Source of the DNA: Antedon mediterranea
Lineage: Eukaryota; Echinodermata; Crinoidea; Comatulida; Antedonidae
Length of the DNA stretch: 64,000 nt
Reading direction: 5' to 3'
NCBI RefSeq assembly: GCF_964355755.1
Contig: NC_092673.1
Location: 11,661,001-11,725,000, forward strand
Shown here: positions 35,801 to 45,443 of the stretch, in pieces
How the letters are laid out: each line of letters opens with the position of its first letter
How positions within the stretch are numbered: position 1 is the stretch's first letter
Program-made: the position numbers and the translations under genes
The notes under the pieces: model-generated
Databases searched by the model: none
Seen by the model: only the letters and a program-made list of their open reading frames with translations
What the model was told of the DNA's origin: nothing

Positions 35801-38800
35801 TTAGGTTAAATACAATGTTTTTAATCGTTTAGTTTCTGTTGTGTTATGTATTCAATAGCAAAATAAATTTTCTACTGGGGAACCTTAAAAAAACTAGGCC
35901 AATTTCAACAATATAGTATGGTGGTGGTTTATCGAAGAAAAAGAAGTTTGTTGATCATATCACTGAGGCTTTACTTACTGTATAGTACCATTATAAAAAT
36001 AATTAATTGTACTTTATTACTTTAATTTTGTAGATGAATGTCAGACAAAATATGGAAATGCAAATGCATGGAGATACTGCACCAAAGTTTTTGATCTTCT
36101 TACAGTAGCTGCAGTAAGTGTTGTAGTTCTACAGTACACAATCTTGTATACTAGAGTTTCCCACAATATGTGCCATGTCAAAAGCAGTGCTGAGTCGCAA
36201 CCCTGACTTTTGATATACAATGTGAAGAATGAGATTTGAAAAATGCATCACATCAACCTATATCAGCAGTATTCCAGTCAATGGAATTTAGTTTGATTAG
36301 TTTTGATTCCCAGTAGAAAAAAAATCCTGCCACAAAAAAACACAAAAGATGCCCATCACAAGTGTGGAATCTAAAAAGGAACCCTGGGCTAGTACTTATA
36401 AAACTTGGATGGAGTTTGATGTTGGTACCTTTCACACCAAAACAGTGGTGTGTTCCCACAGTTCACCCTCTGGAGAACGTTCAGCTGTTCAACCCCGCTG
36501 TTTTAAACACCAGAGTTGTGTGATTTTACCTTTTACACCAAAACAACTCCGGAGTATCTCCACAGTTTTGAAAGGGGTTTAAAGACACATCCCTAAAAAA
36601 AATAAAATATCGTTATTTATCTAGAGTTCTTTAACAGACTTACTATTTATTTTGGCAAACATAATCCAATATGGATTTAGAAAAACTAATTTGGCACTAG
36701 TTGACCTTTGTGACAGAGTATTTAGTTCCATAAGCAAAAATGAGTTTACAGTTGGCGTCTTCCTTGATCTGAGTAAGTATTGTGTCTCCATGGCCTTCCG
36801 CTACAATTGATCAAAAGTTACTTTTAAAGGTCAACAATTCACAACATTCTCCTCTTTTGACTCTACCTATTCAAATATTATTTGTGTTGTGCTCTTAGGC
36901 CCTCTCCTCTTGTTTGTCTATGTGTTTGATTTGCCAAACTCTTCTAAACGCCTTTATTTTATTCTCTTTGCCGGCGATTCGAACATCCTTCATTCCCATC
37001 AAAATATTAATGTTCTTTTTGAACAAATAAATTTGGAACTCAAACCGGTATCAAATTGGTTTAAACCCAACAAACTGTCATTAAATATTTCCGAAACCAA
37101 CTTCATAATCTTCTTACGCAAAAATACTAAATCAACTCATTCAAAACACAAAATTGTTGTTGACGCACTGAAATTACACGAGTTCAAGAAACTAAATTTT
37201 TAGGAGTAACCATAGACTCCACATTGTCATGGAAATCACACATTAATAATATATGTAATGTCAAGAAATATTGGTGTAATTGAAACATTATCTTCCTATT
37301 AATATACTCTTTATTTTATACAATGCATTAGTACTTTCTACAATGCATTAGTACTTTCTACAATGCATTAGTACTTTCTACATTTCTTACTGTAATATTG
37401 CCTGGTCCGGTTCACTAAAAAAGTTTGGAAACTTATGCCCCTGGACAAGCTTCGAAACCACTCATATTTACGGTTTATTTAAATTACAAAAAAGTGTAAT
37501 TTGCATCTGTTTAAGGGTTAGTCTTAACTCTCATTCTAAAAGTTGGTTCCCACTAGAACGTAACGCAAGGATGTAAACGCAACGCAAGCGTTTTAACCAA
37601 TGACAAGCGAAGTTATAGACAGTTAGCAATCACAAGCGAATAAGCCATCGCTTGTGATTGGTCAATTCACTTGCGTTGCATTATGTCCTTGCGTTGCGTC
37701 GCTAGTGGGAACCACACTTAAGGCGTTATTTTATAACCTAAAGGTCCTAAATATTTTTGATATCAAATACAAACTACTATCTTTATGTTTCAATCCCAAA
37801 ACTCTCTTCCAACTCATATCACTTCCCTATTTAGCAAACCATCCATTTTATCACTTGATGCGTTTTTCATCATCTAATTTTCACTCAAAATTTCGTCCCT
37901 CACAAATTACCAGAAACTCTATTATTATATCTTAAGTACCAATTCATCTAAAATCAAAGAAATCAGTAGCCAGCTTCAAAATCACTTATAAAAGAAATCA
38001 ATAATTAACGACTACATTTCCTAATTTATCTATTTTAAAAAAATCTGTTTTGTTAATAATAATAATCTTGTATTAGTAAGTTTGAAAACTTGAAAATAAA
38101 TAAATGAAATTTAAAAAAAAAGATGTATTTCCCTCTGAAAAATAATTTTTTACAATTTTGTTGTTGAATATGCCATTTTAACGTCGCATAATAGTTATTT
38201 ACTTTTACCAAAAATTGGATCTGAAAAAAAATTATTTACCTGAAAAACTGTAATTTAAAGCAAAAAAATAGTAAAAGGGTTTTGGTTGGATTTTGTTTGT
38301 TTGTTTCTTTATTTCCATTCACAACAAAAAACATAAACATACATAAAAATTCATTGCCTATTGTATGCAAATGGATAAAAGGCACATGCCCAACCATGGC
38401 TTTACCTAATAATAAAGAACGAGACAATTAATCCTTTAGTCTTTTTTTAAATATTGCCTATACCGTGCTGGAAAGAAGAAGAAAAGAGATCATGCAGGAA
38501 TTAACATTAGAATTGCACTTAAAATCATTTTTATAATGTAGGCGGCCTACATAAATTTAGAATACTATAGTATTATTGCGCCTACTTTGCAAAAATAACA
38601 ATAGGCCTATACCCACCACACGGGGGGCCAGCAATCTTTGTGTATAATACCATTCCAATCGTTACGTTTATAAATGAAATAATATCAGTCGTTGACAAAT
38701 CTTCTCATAAATAGTATAACATTAATGCAAAAATGCCTTGAAAACTAGGCAGGAACAGGTTGCCGTTTCTAGGCCTTACCTAAAAGCCTTAGCCCTAGCC

Positions 38801-40934
38801 AACAATGAGCGAGGCGCACCCTTAATTGTCGAAAGTTAGACTTATACACTGAAATATATGGTAGGCCTAGTCTAGACGTCCTTACATAATACAAGGCCTA
38901 TTTCTGGAACATTAATAGTCTAGGTTAGGCCTATTTGACCAATGCAAACAAAAATAAAAGTTTTTTCTTTTTTTTTTGTAACGATATCACTAGAGTTGAA
39001 CTGGATTTTACTCGTGTGATTGTCAATGATACAACTTGTTCATTGTCAGTAATTGAAATGTACTTTTTCTTGTAAATTGTTAACATTTTGCAATTTAACG
39101 TTGCGATATCACAAAAAGTGAAAACTATTCAAACTCTAATTTGTCATTTCAGATTATCGATGAACAGATTTTGTGTGTTCATGGCGGACTATCACCTGAT
39201 GTAAAAACTTTGGATCAAATACGAACCATAGAGCGTGCTCAAGAAATTCCTCATAAAGGGGCTTTTTGTGATATCCTTTGTTATTGTTACCAACTCTTTA
39301 TGTTAAAATGTTTAAGAAAGAATATTTTACATCTGAAATCAAAATTTGCATTTTTTCCTCACTTTGTAGTATAATTAAACTTGATTGAGCATATAGTTCT
39401 TTTGTCTCTTTTTGACCAAGTTGTATTTTGATAACAAAAAAACAATAGACCACACAAGTTAATTTTTCTTTAACTTATAAAAATTACATCTTGTTTGGTC
39501 AGATCCTGAGGATGTTGATACCTGGGCAATTAGTCCACGTGGAGCTGGATGGCTGTTTGGGGCGAAGGTCACAAATGAGGTCAGTTACATAAACACTCTA
39601 CCACATCATCATTATTTTCTTATTATCTAGTATTCTCTTCTTTGCCTTTCAAAGTAACCTTAAAGATGTATTGTCCCCCAAAATCATGAAAAATAAAGAT
39701 TTTGAAAATCGGACTTTGAATAGGCCATTTTGCAGTTTTAATGAAGTTGTTCACTTCCATAAGAAAAAAAATGGGGGAAAAAAATTATTTCACCTATAAA
39801 AAGACAAAATAAACAGTTAAATTACTCAAAAACTCATTGTCTTCCAGACAATTTGACCATTTTTTGCTTTAAATTACATTTTTCTCAGGTAAATAAAAAT
39901 TTTTCAGACCCAATTTTTTGTGAGAGTGAATAACTATTATGTGACATTAAAATAACATATTCAACAAAAAAATTTAAACAAAATTTTTTTTAGAGGGACA
40001 ATATATCTTTAATGTAATGTTGAATTTTATGCACATATTTGTCATCATTTTAAATCAGGATGGTATGTTATAAGCATTTTTTCCAGTGGATGTTAAGTTA
40101 TGTCAATTTCAACCATTGAAGTTGAAGAGAGTTTAACTTTCACAATATGATTGTTAAAACTGACCAATCAAATGGTTTTACAAAGTATGTTATAGTTTGT
40201 GTACGCGCTGATAATTCTTCCAATTCAATGATGTTTTTCACCTTCTTTGCATACTTTTAAGTTAAGATATTTCAAAATAACAAGTGTAAGTAAAACTAAA
40301 TTTGAATACCAATGCAATTTAATTTAATTTTTGTCTTTATTAATAAACATAAACATGTCTCAGACTAGAGTGCAGTATCAAGAACCCAAATGTTTGCAAT
40401 TTTCCCACGGAGCTGACTGCGCATGCATGTCCCAATAATGCTCGATAGAAACAGCAAATATATAAATATGTAAATATTAGCTTTTTGGCTCGATGATCAT
40501 CATTGTTATTTATTCAACACAATATCGACTGGAAAACAGGCTTTACTTATAGAATATGTATTATATACTTGATTGGCACATTGAGTAATTAAACTTGGTA
40601 CTTGAGTACTTGAGTAATTAAACTTTTTAGACACAAATAATGTAAATGTTTTACTTTGTGGATTTCTTTTTTTAATTTTTTTTAGTTTGTCCACATCAAC
40701 AATCTAAAGTTAATCTGTAGAGCACATCAGCTTGTTCATGAAGGTTACAAATACATGTTTGACGAGAAGCTTGTGACAGTTTGGAGCGCCCCCAACTATT
40801 GTTATCGATGTGGCAATATAGCATCGATAATGGCCTTTCGTGATACCAATAGTAAAGAACCAAAACTATTTCGTGCTGTACCGGACAATGAAAGGGTTAT
40901 ACCAACAAGAACCACAACTCCTTATTTTTTGTAA
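23745..40934 (+). CDS. PPP6C: Serine/threonine protein phosphatase 6 catalytic subunit, 8 exons
   Basis: Joined exons (23745-23822, 34376-34471, 34909-34974, 35390-35531, 36034-36113, 39153-39270, 39488-39579, 40686-40934) give 306 residues in one frame; the human protein has 305. The PPP-family metal and phosphate motifs are all present: GDIHGQ at 53-58, GDFVDRG at 81-87, RGNHE at 112-116, HGGLSPD in exon 6, and the YxFL-type terminus TTTPYFL, where PP2A-like enzymes are carboxymethylated. PP6-specific wording such as [15 protein letters not shown] and KYLPENDLK separates it from PP2A and PP4. PP6 dephosphorylates targets including Aurora A and NF-kB pathway components, acting with SAPS and ankyrin subunits (family knowledge). 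All introns are GT-AG except intron 6, which is AT-AC. Intron 1 (10.5 kb) hosts a LINE and MITEs. Confidence 0.97.
24051..24093. repeat. Hairpin in PPP6C intron 1
   Basis: GAGGATGATGAGACAT and ATGTCTCATCGTCCTC are inverted arms with one mismatch and a short AT loop. Confidence 0.8.
24150..24950 (+). mobile_element. Dispersed ~0.8-kb repeat, copy 1
   Basis: Collinear with 47806-48680. Shared blocks in order: GATATTGACTGCTTAG, ATATAAGATTTGACATCCCT, GTCAAATCTTA, AAAAGGCGAT, CGAAGAATAATATACAGATA, AATTACTAATTAATGATTCC, ACAAATGAGGGCGCTATGTA and a tRNA-like segment near 24705-24775 (GTGGCACATCGGATAAAGTG; GAGTTCAAGTCCC). A CTCATGTGATGCA-like block closes it. No protein is encoded. The tRNA-like part hints at a SINE component within a composite repeat. 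Confidence 0.8.
25212..25956. mobile_element. MITE with TA target duplication (Tc1/mariner-type, tentative)
   Basis: Ends CCGTAGTTCCCCGGGTATAA and TTATACCCGAGGAACTACGG are inverted, flanked on both sides by TA. A second internal copy of GGTGGGATTATACCCGAGG-like sequence lies just inside each end. The interior (~700 bp) is rich in TAGGCCTA and has no transposase frame. TA duplication and this kind of end fit Tc1/mariner/pogo derivatives; this is inference. Confidence 0.8.
26009..26395 (-). repeat. Two-copy tandem repeat with conserved open frame
   Basis: Two ~170-200-bp units (about 26009-26165 and 26228-26395) are near-identical, separated by an ACAACCACA microsatellite. On the minus strand each unit encodes [10 protein letters not shown](E/V)FSNP(M/L)VYK and [10 protein letters not shown], in one uninterrupted 150-codon frame. 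The protein is not recognised. The LINE begins immediately to the right, so the repeat may be transposon 5' sequence instead of a gene. Confidence 0.6.
26404..29460 (+). mobile_element. Degraded LINE (APE endonuclease plus reverse transcriptase)
   Basis: Plus-strand pieces in several frames. Near 26410, [20 protein letters not shown]; at 26590-27060 the endonuclease block with [21 protein letters not shown] and [10 protein letters not shown]. At 27171-27767 is a linker with a 45-bp tandem repeat; at 27854-28507 the reverse transcriptase with [48 protein letters not shown] and LFADDT. At 28540-29121 lies the thumb/C-terminal region. Several frameshifts and stops make it inactive. The domain order fits the CR1/Jockey-like group of non-LTR elements; the exact clade is not certain. 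It lies sense-oriented in PPP6C intron 1. The 3' tail runs to AATAAGAACAAG. Confidence 0.85.
27543..27722 (+). repeat. 45-bp tandem repeat inside the LINE frame, four copies
   Basis: Encodes [15 protein letters not shown] four times with minor changes (TVPP, FHVS). The unit length is a multiple of three, so the frame stays open. Confidence 0.95.
29461..32100. other. PPP6C intron 1, mixed repeat remnants
   Basis: AT-rich intron. 30236-30450 on the minus strand reads [20 protein letters not shown] then [14 protein letters not shown], a coding-like relic I cannot name. 31030-31105 repeats wording at 25090-25170 (AATCGGATTAT, AAAAGTTAT). 31255-31320 has a weak tRNA-like A/B-box pair (TGGCTTGGTGGTCTGTG; CGAAATCGAGTCTCACC), possibly an old SINE head. 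Confidence 0.4.
32110..32652. repeat. 27-bp minisatellite, about 20 copies
   Basis: The unit is CAACCAGGCTACCACCTTAC followed by AATGTAC or AATGTAG. The first ~7 copies carry mostly GTAGCAACC and the rest GTACCAACC, showing that one variant has spread through the right part. Because 27 is divisible by three, frames stay open on both strands, but no host-gene context supports coding. Confidence 0.95.
32887..33707. mobile_element. TIR element with 5-bp duplication and ATACGGTAT clusters
   Basis: Ends GGCCTGTTTCTGCTGC and GGCAGCAGAAACAGGGC are inverted with one mismatch. They are flanked by CCTAG at 32882-32886 and 33708-33712. Both subterminal regions are packed with ATACGGTAT and AAATACCGTATTTT palindromes, and further TTTCTGCTGCC copies lie inside. 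The interior carries a Myb/SANT-like relic on the minus strand. The superfamily is unassigned. Confidence 0.85.
33190..33340 (-). pseudogene. Myb/SANT-like DNA-binding domain relic
   Basis: The minus strand reads [20 protein letters not shown], then [24 protein letters not shown], a stop, [10 protein letters not shown]. The spacing of hydrophobic residues and [14 protein letters not shown] resemble the Myb/SANT-like domain of transposon-encoded accessory proteins. It has one in-frame TAG and no other domain, and is enclosed by the TIRs of the 32887-33707 element. Confidence 0.6.
33713..34375. other. PPP6C intron 1, 3' part
   Basis: AT-rich intron with many T runs and no repeat or gene that I recognise. 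Confidence 0.6.
34376..34471 (+). CDS. PPP6C: PPP6C coding exon 2
   Basis: 32 codons from [10 protein letters not shown] to GDIHGQ, between TTTTCGTAG and GTATAA. Contains the first metal-binding motif. Confidence 0.95.
34909..34974 (+). CDS. PPP6C: PPP6C coding exon 3
   Basis: 22 codons ([20 protein letters not shown] then FM), between TTTACTTTCAG and GTAGGT, phase 0 on both sides. Confidence 0.95.
35190..35330 (+). mobile_element. tRNA-derived SINE in PPP6C intron 3
   Basis: The head has an A-box-like TGTGGCGCAGGGTGTTGGAC and B-box-like GAGGTTCGAACCC. The body TTTTAGGCAAGATACTTTAC then CTCTCCACCCAGGTGTATAA resembles conserved SINE central domains. The anticodon arm is not intact, so it is not called a tRNA gene. 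The copy ends about 60 bp before exon 4. Confidence 0.75.
35390..35531 (+). CDS. PPP6C: PPP6C coding exon 4
   Basis: 142 nt from [10 protein letters not shown] to the first base of an Asp codon. Carries the GDxVDRG and RGNHE active-site motifs. Acceptor TATTCTCAG, donor GTAAGT. Confidence 0.95.
35731..35801. repeat. Perfect 35-bp-arm palindrome in PPP6C intron 4
   Basis: Arms 35731-35765 and 35767-35801 are exact inverted copies with a single T between them. The left arm begins AAAATTGTCCCAAGAATATT. No mismatch was found on manual comparison. Confidence 0.95.
36034..36113 (+). CDS. PPP6C: PPP6C coding exon 5
   Basis: 80 nt completing the Asp codon and running [20 protein letters not shown] to VAA. 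Acceptor AATTTTGTAG, donor GTAAGT. Confidence 0.95.
37320..37382. repeat. 20-bp unit in three tandem copies
   Basis: CAATGCATTAGTACTTTCTA occurs three times in a row inside the degraded LINE. Confidence 0.95.
37538..37719. mobile_element. MITE of the GGTTCCCACTAG family, copy 2
   Basis: Nearly identical to 17933-18115 in opposite orientation, including CAATCACAAGCGAATAAGCC. It is inserted in the LINE relic of PPP6C intron 5. Confidence 0.9.
38118..38262. mobile_element. Fragment of the ATATTGTCCC MITE family (inverted)
   Basis: Contains GATGTATTTCCCTCTGAAAA, GAATATGCCATTTTAACGTC and CAAAAATTGGATCTG. These are the reverse-complement counterparts of blocks in the copy at 39660-40012. Confidence 0.6.
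39153..39270 (+). CDS. PPP6C: PPP6C coding exon 6
   Basis: 118 nt, [16 protein letters not shown] to GAFC plus the first base of Asp. Acceptor GTCATTTCAG. The exon ends at TTTTGTG|ATATCCTTTG, an AT-AC U12-type donor. Confidence 0.95.
39271..39487 (+). promoter_or_regulatory. PPP6C: AT-AC (U12-type) intron of PPP6C
   Basis: The 217-bp intron starts ATATCCTTTG, matching the AT-AC minor-spliceosome donor consensus. It ends in AC. A branch-site-like TTCTTTAAC (39466-39474, one mismatch to TTCCTTAAC) lies with its A about 14 nt from the end, and there is no pyrimidine tract between. Removing exactly this segment restores the conserved [16 protein letters not shown] found no GT-AG pair that does so. 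Confidence 0.9.
39488..39579 (+). CDS. PPP6C: PPP6C coding exon 7
   Basis: 92 nt completing Asp and giving [20 protein letters not shown] to KVTNE. Preceded by AAAAATTAC (AC acceptor), followed by donor GTCAGT. Confidence 0.95.
39660..40012. mobile_element. MITE copy B of the ATATTGTCCC family, in PPP6C intron 7
   Basis: Ends TTAAAGATGTATTGTCCCCC and GAGGGACAATATATCTTTAA are inverted. It is about 350 bp with no coding content. This is the best-preserved copy of a family also seen at 14828, 38118, 51433, 55000 and 56290. Confidence 0.85.
40686..40934 (+). CDS. PPP6C: PPP6C terminal coding exon
   Basis: 82 codons from [20 protein letters not shown] to TTTPYFL and TAA. Includes [11 protein letters not shown], the conserved PPP C-terminal metal-site region. 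Acceptor TTTTTTTTTAG. Confidence 0.96.
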   Translation, partial: FVHINNLKLICRAHQLVHEGYKYMFDEKLVTVWSAPNYCYRCGNIASIMAFRDTNSKEPKLFRAVPDNERVIPTRTTTPYFL

Positions 40935-43090
40935 TAGTTTTTAAAAGCAATTATGATAAAGGTATTATGGGATAGGTTAAGTGAAAATCAGGCTTGTATA
41001 AATGGAACACGTTCTGTGTTTGGTACTGTATACAACTTATTTATATTCATTGTCAGGCTTTCAACGAATGAATACAAAATTGTTCTATAGCAAACTTAAT
41101 GTTCTAAAGTAACTTTCATTCAATTAAGCCGTTTACTCAAATATCAAAAGGCTATCAAAATATTTGCAAAATGCAACAGAATTTATGGAAACCAACATCA
41201 GATTTAAGGACACTTTTGCAATCCAATTTACAAACTGCTTTCTATATGTGCCTATTGCAATAATTGTTTAGAAATTTGAACAGCCGGCTATAAATACCAG
41301 CATGCGGATTGATATTTTCGTTTTGTTTCTGTGATTCATCCACTTTCGATCGAGTCATTAGATTCTGCCAAAAAAGTAAGACAATTACAGTAATTCAGCA
41401 ACTAGACAATGGCGGGCTAGGTCTGTAGCTAGCAACTAGACAATGGCGGGCTAGGTCTGTAGCTAGCATATAATGTTTCTTTGTTGTTTACCAGCTAGGC
41501 TGGGCATAATTAACCATAATATATGCATTAGTTTTACAAAATGTCAACAATCGCAGGGAAAGTGTCTTTAACATGAAATTATCATTATTGCAATCATTTT
41601 TCTTTTAGCAACTGTAAAATAAACATAGACAATGTTATTTCAATTCATTCAATTATCTTGTTCTATGAATCCTTTAATTGATTTAAAAATCTCAAACAAG
41701 CATGGCAGATATTAAAACTGCTTTCACATCATAGATTTTAATCCATAATTCAGAAAGATAGATCAAGAGGCCATTAAAAATTGTACGATTTTTTTCTTTT
41801 GACCAGTAAACAGTGAGCATGAATGACCTTGCTTGACACCAAATAACTGAATTCGTGCCTGATGTGAAAGCACGCTCAAATCTTGTGATATTTACTCAGG
41901 ACACTGGAGCGATTCCGGGTGTGATGTGAAAGCAGTTTATACTGTAATTTATTTATTTATACTGTTATTATTACAATTTATTAACTGATATAAAATAATC
42001 CATTGTATTACTATTGTAAATAAGCATGTTAATTCATATTTAGTGTATGATTTGTTCTATGAAAGCAGTTTGTGTCTTAAAATGATTTTATTTAATTTCT
42101 ATGTAAAGCAAATACAACATTTAAGATATTACTGTATGTTCATTTGTCATGAATGTTATTCCAATAATCCATGCGAGTGTAGCCTCAAATGAATTTAGTA
42201 ACTGACCCTTTTGCAATGATCATAATATTCACTCATTACTACTGAGCGCATAGTAATAACAATTTTGTATTTATTTTTTTATCAACATAATTTTCTGTGT
42301 TTTTTTTAGAGCCTAAAGACATAGGTTTATTTATGTCATTTGTATAATTTGAGTAAGATTTGATTTGGTGATATCATTAGCATGGAGGACAATCATAATA
42401 TTTTGATCCAGTCAAAATAAAGAAGAAATAAAGACACTAGACCTATGTTTTTTTACCTAATTAAAGGTCACCCACTACATTAAAATTGTGAAAAATAAAT
42501 TGACTAATAATTTTAGCGGAAATCCCAACATACATCGTGTGTTGGGATTTCCAAACAAAAGAACTGTAACTTTTCAGCGAAAATACCAGGTGTTCCTCAA
42601 TTAGTATTAAACGGATTCTTCCAAAAAAGGAAAGAGAATTAATTCAGCAACTAGAAAATGTCAGGCTTGGCCTATAACTAGCATACAATTTTCATATGTT
42701 AGTAGAAACGTCTATGAGATAACTTTTGACGCGACCTACTTAGGTAGTGCATCGTTTTTCTCTTGTTATCATAATTAACCTTAGAACACACATTGAAGAA
42801 AAGAAATGACCTGGTTTAATGTTTTTATAGAGTTATATATTTGCAGGTCTAGTTTCTTTAACAAAATTACTAGTTATTTTATGTATACAGTACCAGTGTT
42901 ACAGTAAACTATTGTATTGTATGATAGCAATTTGTTTACATTTTGTCTATCATAAATGTAAATATATAAGATATGCTTGCATTGAAAGATATAAACTGTG
43001 TTATTTATACTGTAAAATGTATATTTACAAAGTGCCACCATATTTTCAAATAAAAATTAATAAGTGGGATGTGTGAAATAAAGTTACAAT
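40935..43090 (+). other. PPP6C: PPP6C 3' UTR and downstream sequence
   Basis: No further coding sequence. Candidate AATAAA signals lie at 42417-42430 and 43050-43090, so the 3' UTR could be long; RNA data would be needed to place its end. Two tandem copies of AGACAATGGCGGGCTAGGTC (41404-41465), a related diverged segment near 42640, and a 13-bp hairpin at 42518-42554 are present. Confidence 0.5.
42518..42554. repeat. Hairpin GGAAATCCCAACA / TGTTGGGATTTCC
   Basis: Exact 13-bp inverted arms with an 11-nt loop, about 1.6 kb after the PPP6C stop. If it lies in the 3' UTR it would form an RNA stem-loop. Confidence 0.8.
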
Positions 43091-43174
43091 AAATAATTCC
43101 TCTCCCCACCCAATCCTTGCGCTATTGATTATTCAGACTTCTATCACACGCTCTTGTGAACTAGCACAACATGA

Positions 43175-43235
43175 CAACCCACCTCCTTATCCTAAAAGAC
43201 TTGTTTTACCACCAGAACGATGTAGTCAGCTAATG
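43175..43235 (-). mobile_element. SINE fragment (antisense) related to 16474-16827
   Basis: The plus strand reads CTTATCCTAAAAGACTTGTT then TTACCACCAGAACGA, matching the complement of the SINE body (CTTATCCGAGAAGACTTGTT, CCACCACCAGAAC). Only about 60 bp is recognisable. Confidence 0.6.
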
Positions 43236-43239
43236 AAAC

Positions 43240-45443
43240 TATGGTGTCCCTGCCTAAATTGCTTGGCCATTTCCTGCTTGTGTGGCTGCATCCTTATGCT
43301 GGTCTAATAAGGTTTTACAGAAATGTTGATATTCCAAATGGGTTTCGATGGTAAAAAAGAATTTGAGACTAGATAATGTTATGGCTAACATTAAAGATAT
43401 ACATAATACAAGCCAACTAGGCTTCTTTTCAAGATAGAAACATCATTATTCCAGAAGATACTAGTTGTAGCATAACAACCAAACTGTCTATTCCAGAACA
43501 CATGATGTCATGTAATGCTTTACTACTTTCCTTTACACAAATATTTCATAAAAATATTAAAAACCAAAACCACATTTTTTACTTATTTATTTATTTATTC
43601 ATATTTACAAATGTCTTTTACTAAGCAACATCTAACATTCCTAATAATTATACAGTAGTTAATAATTGTTAATGAAAAATATTAATAATCCTAACAAAAA
43701 TTTTTAAAGTATTATTACAGTATTTTTAATACAGGTTTCATTACGATATGCTATTATCAAAAGCATTTTACTTTCTTCACCATGCAAACTTTATTTGATT
43801 GAGATTCATAATTAACCAAAGATATGCCATTTCAATCCCTTTTTATCATCAATGTTTGAACTTATTTTAGGGCCGTAGCGTACTAAACAACTTTGTGTTT
43901 ATTTAAAATATGTTTTTCTTTATAAATGTAGGTGGAATAAGGTTATTCTAGGTTCATTAAGAAATAATGTACATATCCCAATAATTATAATAATCTTTCC
44001 ATTAAAGTAATCTTTATTGAAATACTACATGTTAAAACCAAGATTTCCAATACAACTGTTAAGCTTGGTCACCACAAGGACCAAACATAAAGTAAACTGC
44101 AATGCAAACAAATTTACCAACCACAAGCGACAGTTTAAATCAATCGCTTTTGATTGACCAATTTGCTTGCATTGCTGCTTATGTCCTTGTGTTGCATCTA
44201 ATCAAGCTTTACCTATAGAAAGAAAATACATCATCATAAATTGTTATTTAATTACAAATTAAAGCACCGTAACATTATTTGGCAAAATAAAAATGTTCTA
44301 ATCTATTGATATACTGTACTGTAAACTACAGTCTTTCATTAGCCTGGAGATCCCTTAGTTTACATAGGCCATTATATTATTATAAGTCCCCATAAACATA
44401 CTGGATTTACATGAAAAATTCGAGCCACTGCTGCCACATGGTTGTGGTGAAGCGAAATTTAGGTAAATGACATTCTCATAAAATTCATGATAAATAGCAT
44501 CACAGTAAACACTACAACAGCCAGCAAGAAATAGTTTGAAAATTTTTGAAATAGTGCAGTTACAAAAACAATTAGATGGCATGAAACTTTGTAAAATACA
44601 ATTAGTCTGTACATTTTACATTTTATAATACAATGTCATTTAAATGTAATTCAGTATTTAGAAATTAAATTCATTCACAACACACAATAGCACACAAAAT
44701 GCGAGTCTTATAACATGTACAGTATTTGAGAGTGCTTTAAACAGGCCAAATACGAAAATTTATTTTATTTGACATCACAGACTCGCTTCAAAATGTCATT
44801 CACAATGCACTACAGTATTAATATACAAATAATGCACAAGTCAGAGTGCACTAGAGGGTATTTAAAATGAGGCCTAGCCGAGTGCATGTTCAACTATATT
44901 GAGAGTACGAATTTAGAATTGTGCATTATTTGTTTTTGCATTGGTCTAACTATTTTCACCTACCTTTTTGGATGAATACACCTAGGCCTAGCCTAGAAAG
45001 AAGCCAGCAAAACACGGCAAGCACCACTTCTCGGCAACCAAATTACCGCCTAGTCTAGGCTTAGCAAAACATGTGTGTAGCAAGATACACAAGTCGTGTG
45101 TGTGTTTTTTTTTTTAATTGGGGCAGCGAGACTAGCGCGATCGTTATTCTGCAATACGATTTACACACAGAGTGCATGTCTGATTGGCTACATCATTGAA
45201 CCTATGTAAGTAATAAACTTGATAAAATTGCATTAGCTTAGCCTTCTCCTAGAATGTTTGACAATGTACAGAATTATCTGCAATAATAGTAGTCAATTTG
45301 TATTTCTATATTGCTTTTTTAGCACTAGCCTAAATTCTATACTTGTAAACAAAAATGTCTTCAGACTGTTTTGCAGCCATAATTGAAATGCTGGATAAAA
45401 CTGCATTGTAGAAATTTAAAATGTACACAACAGTATCTAAACT
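43240..45443. other. Intergenic between convergent PPP6C and Ro60 genes
   Basis: No frames of note. It includes the degenerate MITE at 44061-44210. A minus-strand AATAAA (TTTATT at 44759-44770) could be a Ro60 polyadenylation signal, giving a 3' UTR of about 680 nt; this is a guess. Confidence 0.45.
44061..44210. mobile_element. MITE of the GGTTCCCACTAG family, diverged copy 3
   Basis: Ends AAGCTTGGTCACCACAAGGA and CCTTGTGTTGCATCTAATCA then AGCTT keep the family outline, as does the central CAACCACAAGCGAC / CAATCGCTTTTGATTG. It is older than copies 1 and 2. Confidence 0.7.

Larger units (their letters stand above)
36603..37980 (+). pseudogene. Degraded LINE reverse transcriptase in PPP6C intron 5
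   Basis: Plus-strand blocks: [35 protein letters not shown], then [14 protein letters not shown] and LFAGDSNIL (equivalent to the catalytic FADD, here altered), [46 protein letters not shown] and a C-terminal tail near 37730-37930. Frameshifts and internal deletions are many. It is interrupted by a 20-bp triplication (37320-37382) and by a MITE (37538-37719). It differs from the LINE at 26.4 kb. Confidence 0.8.

Noticed and set aside
39141-39374. PPP6C exon 6 read through as a 77-codon frame using a GT donor
   Set aside because: Read-through loses the conserved [12 protein letters not shown]. The AT-AC junction restores it exactly.
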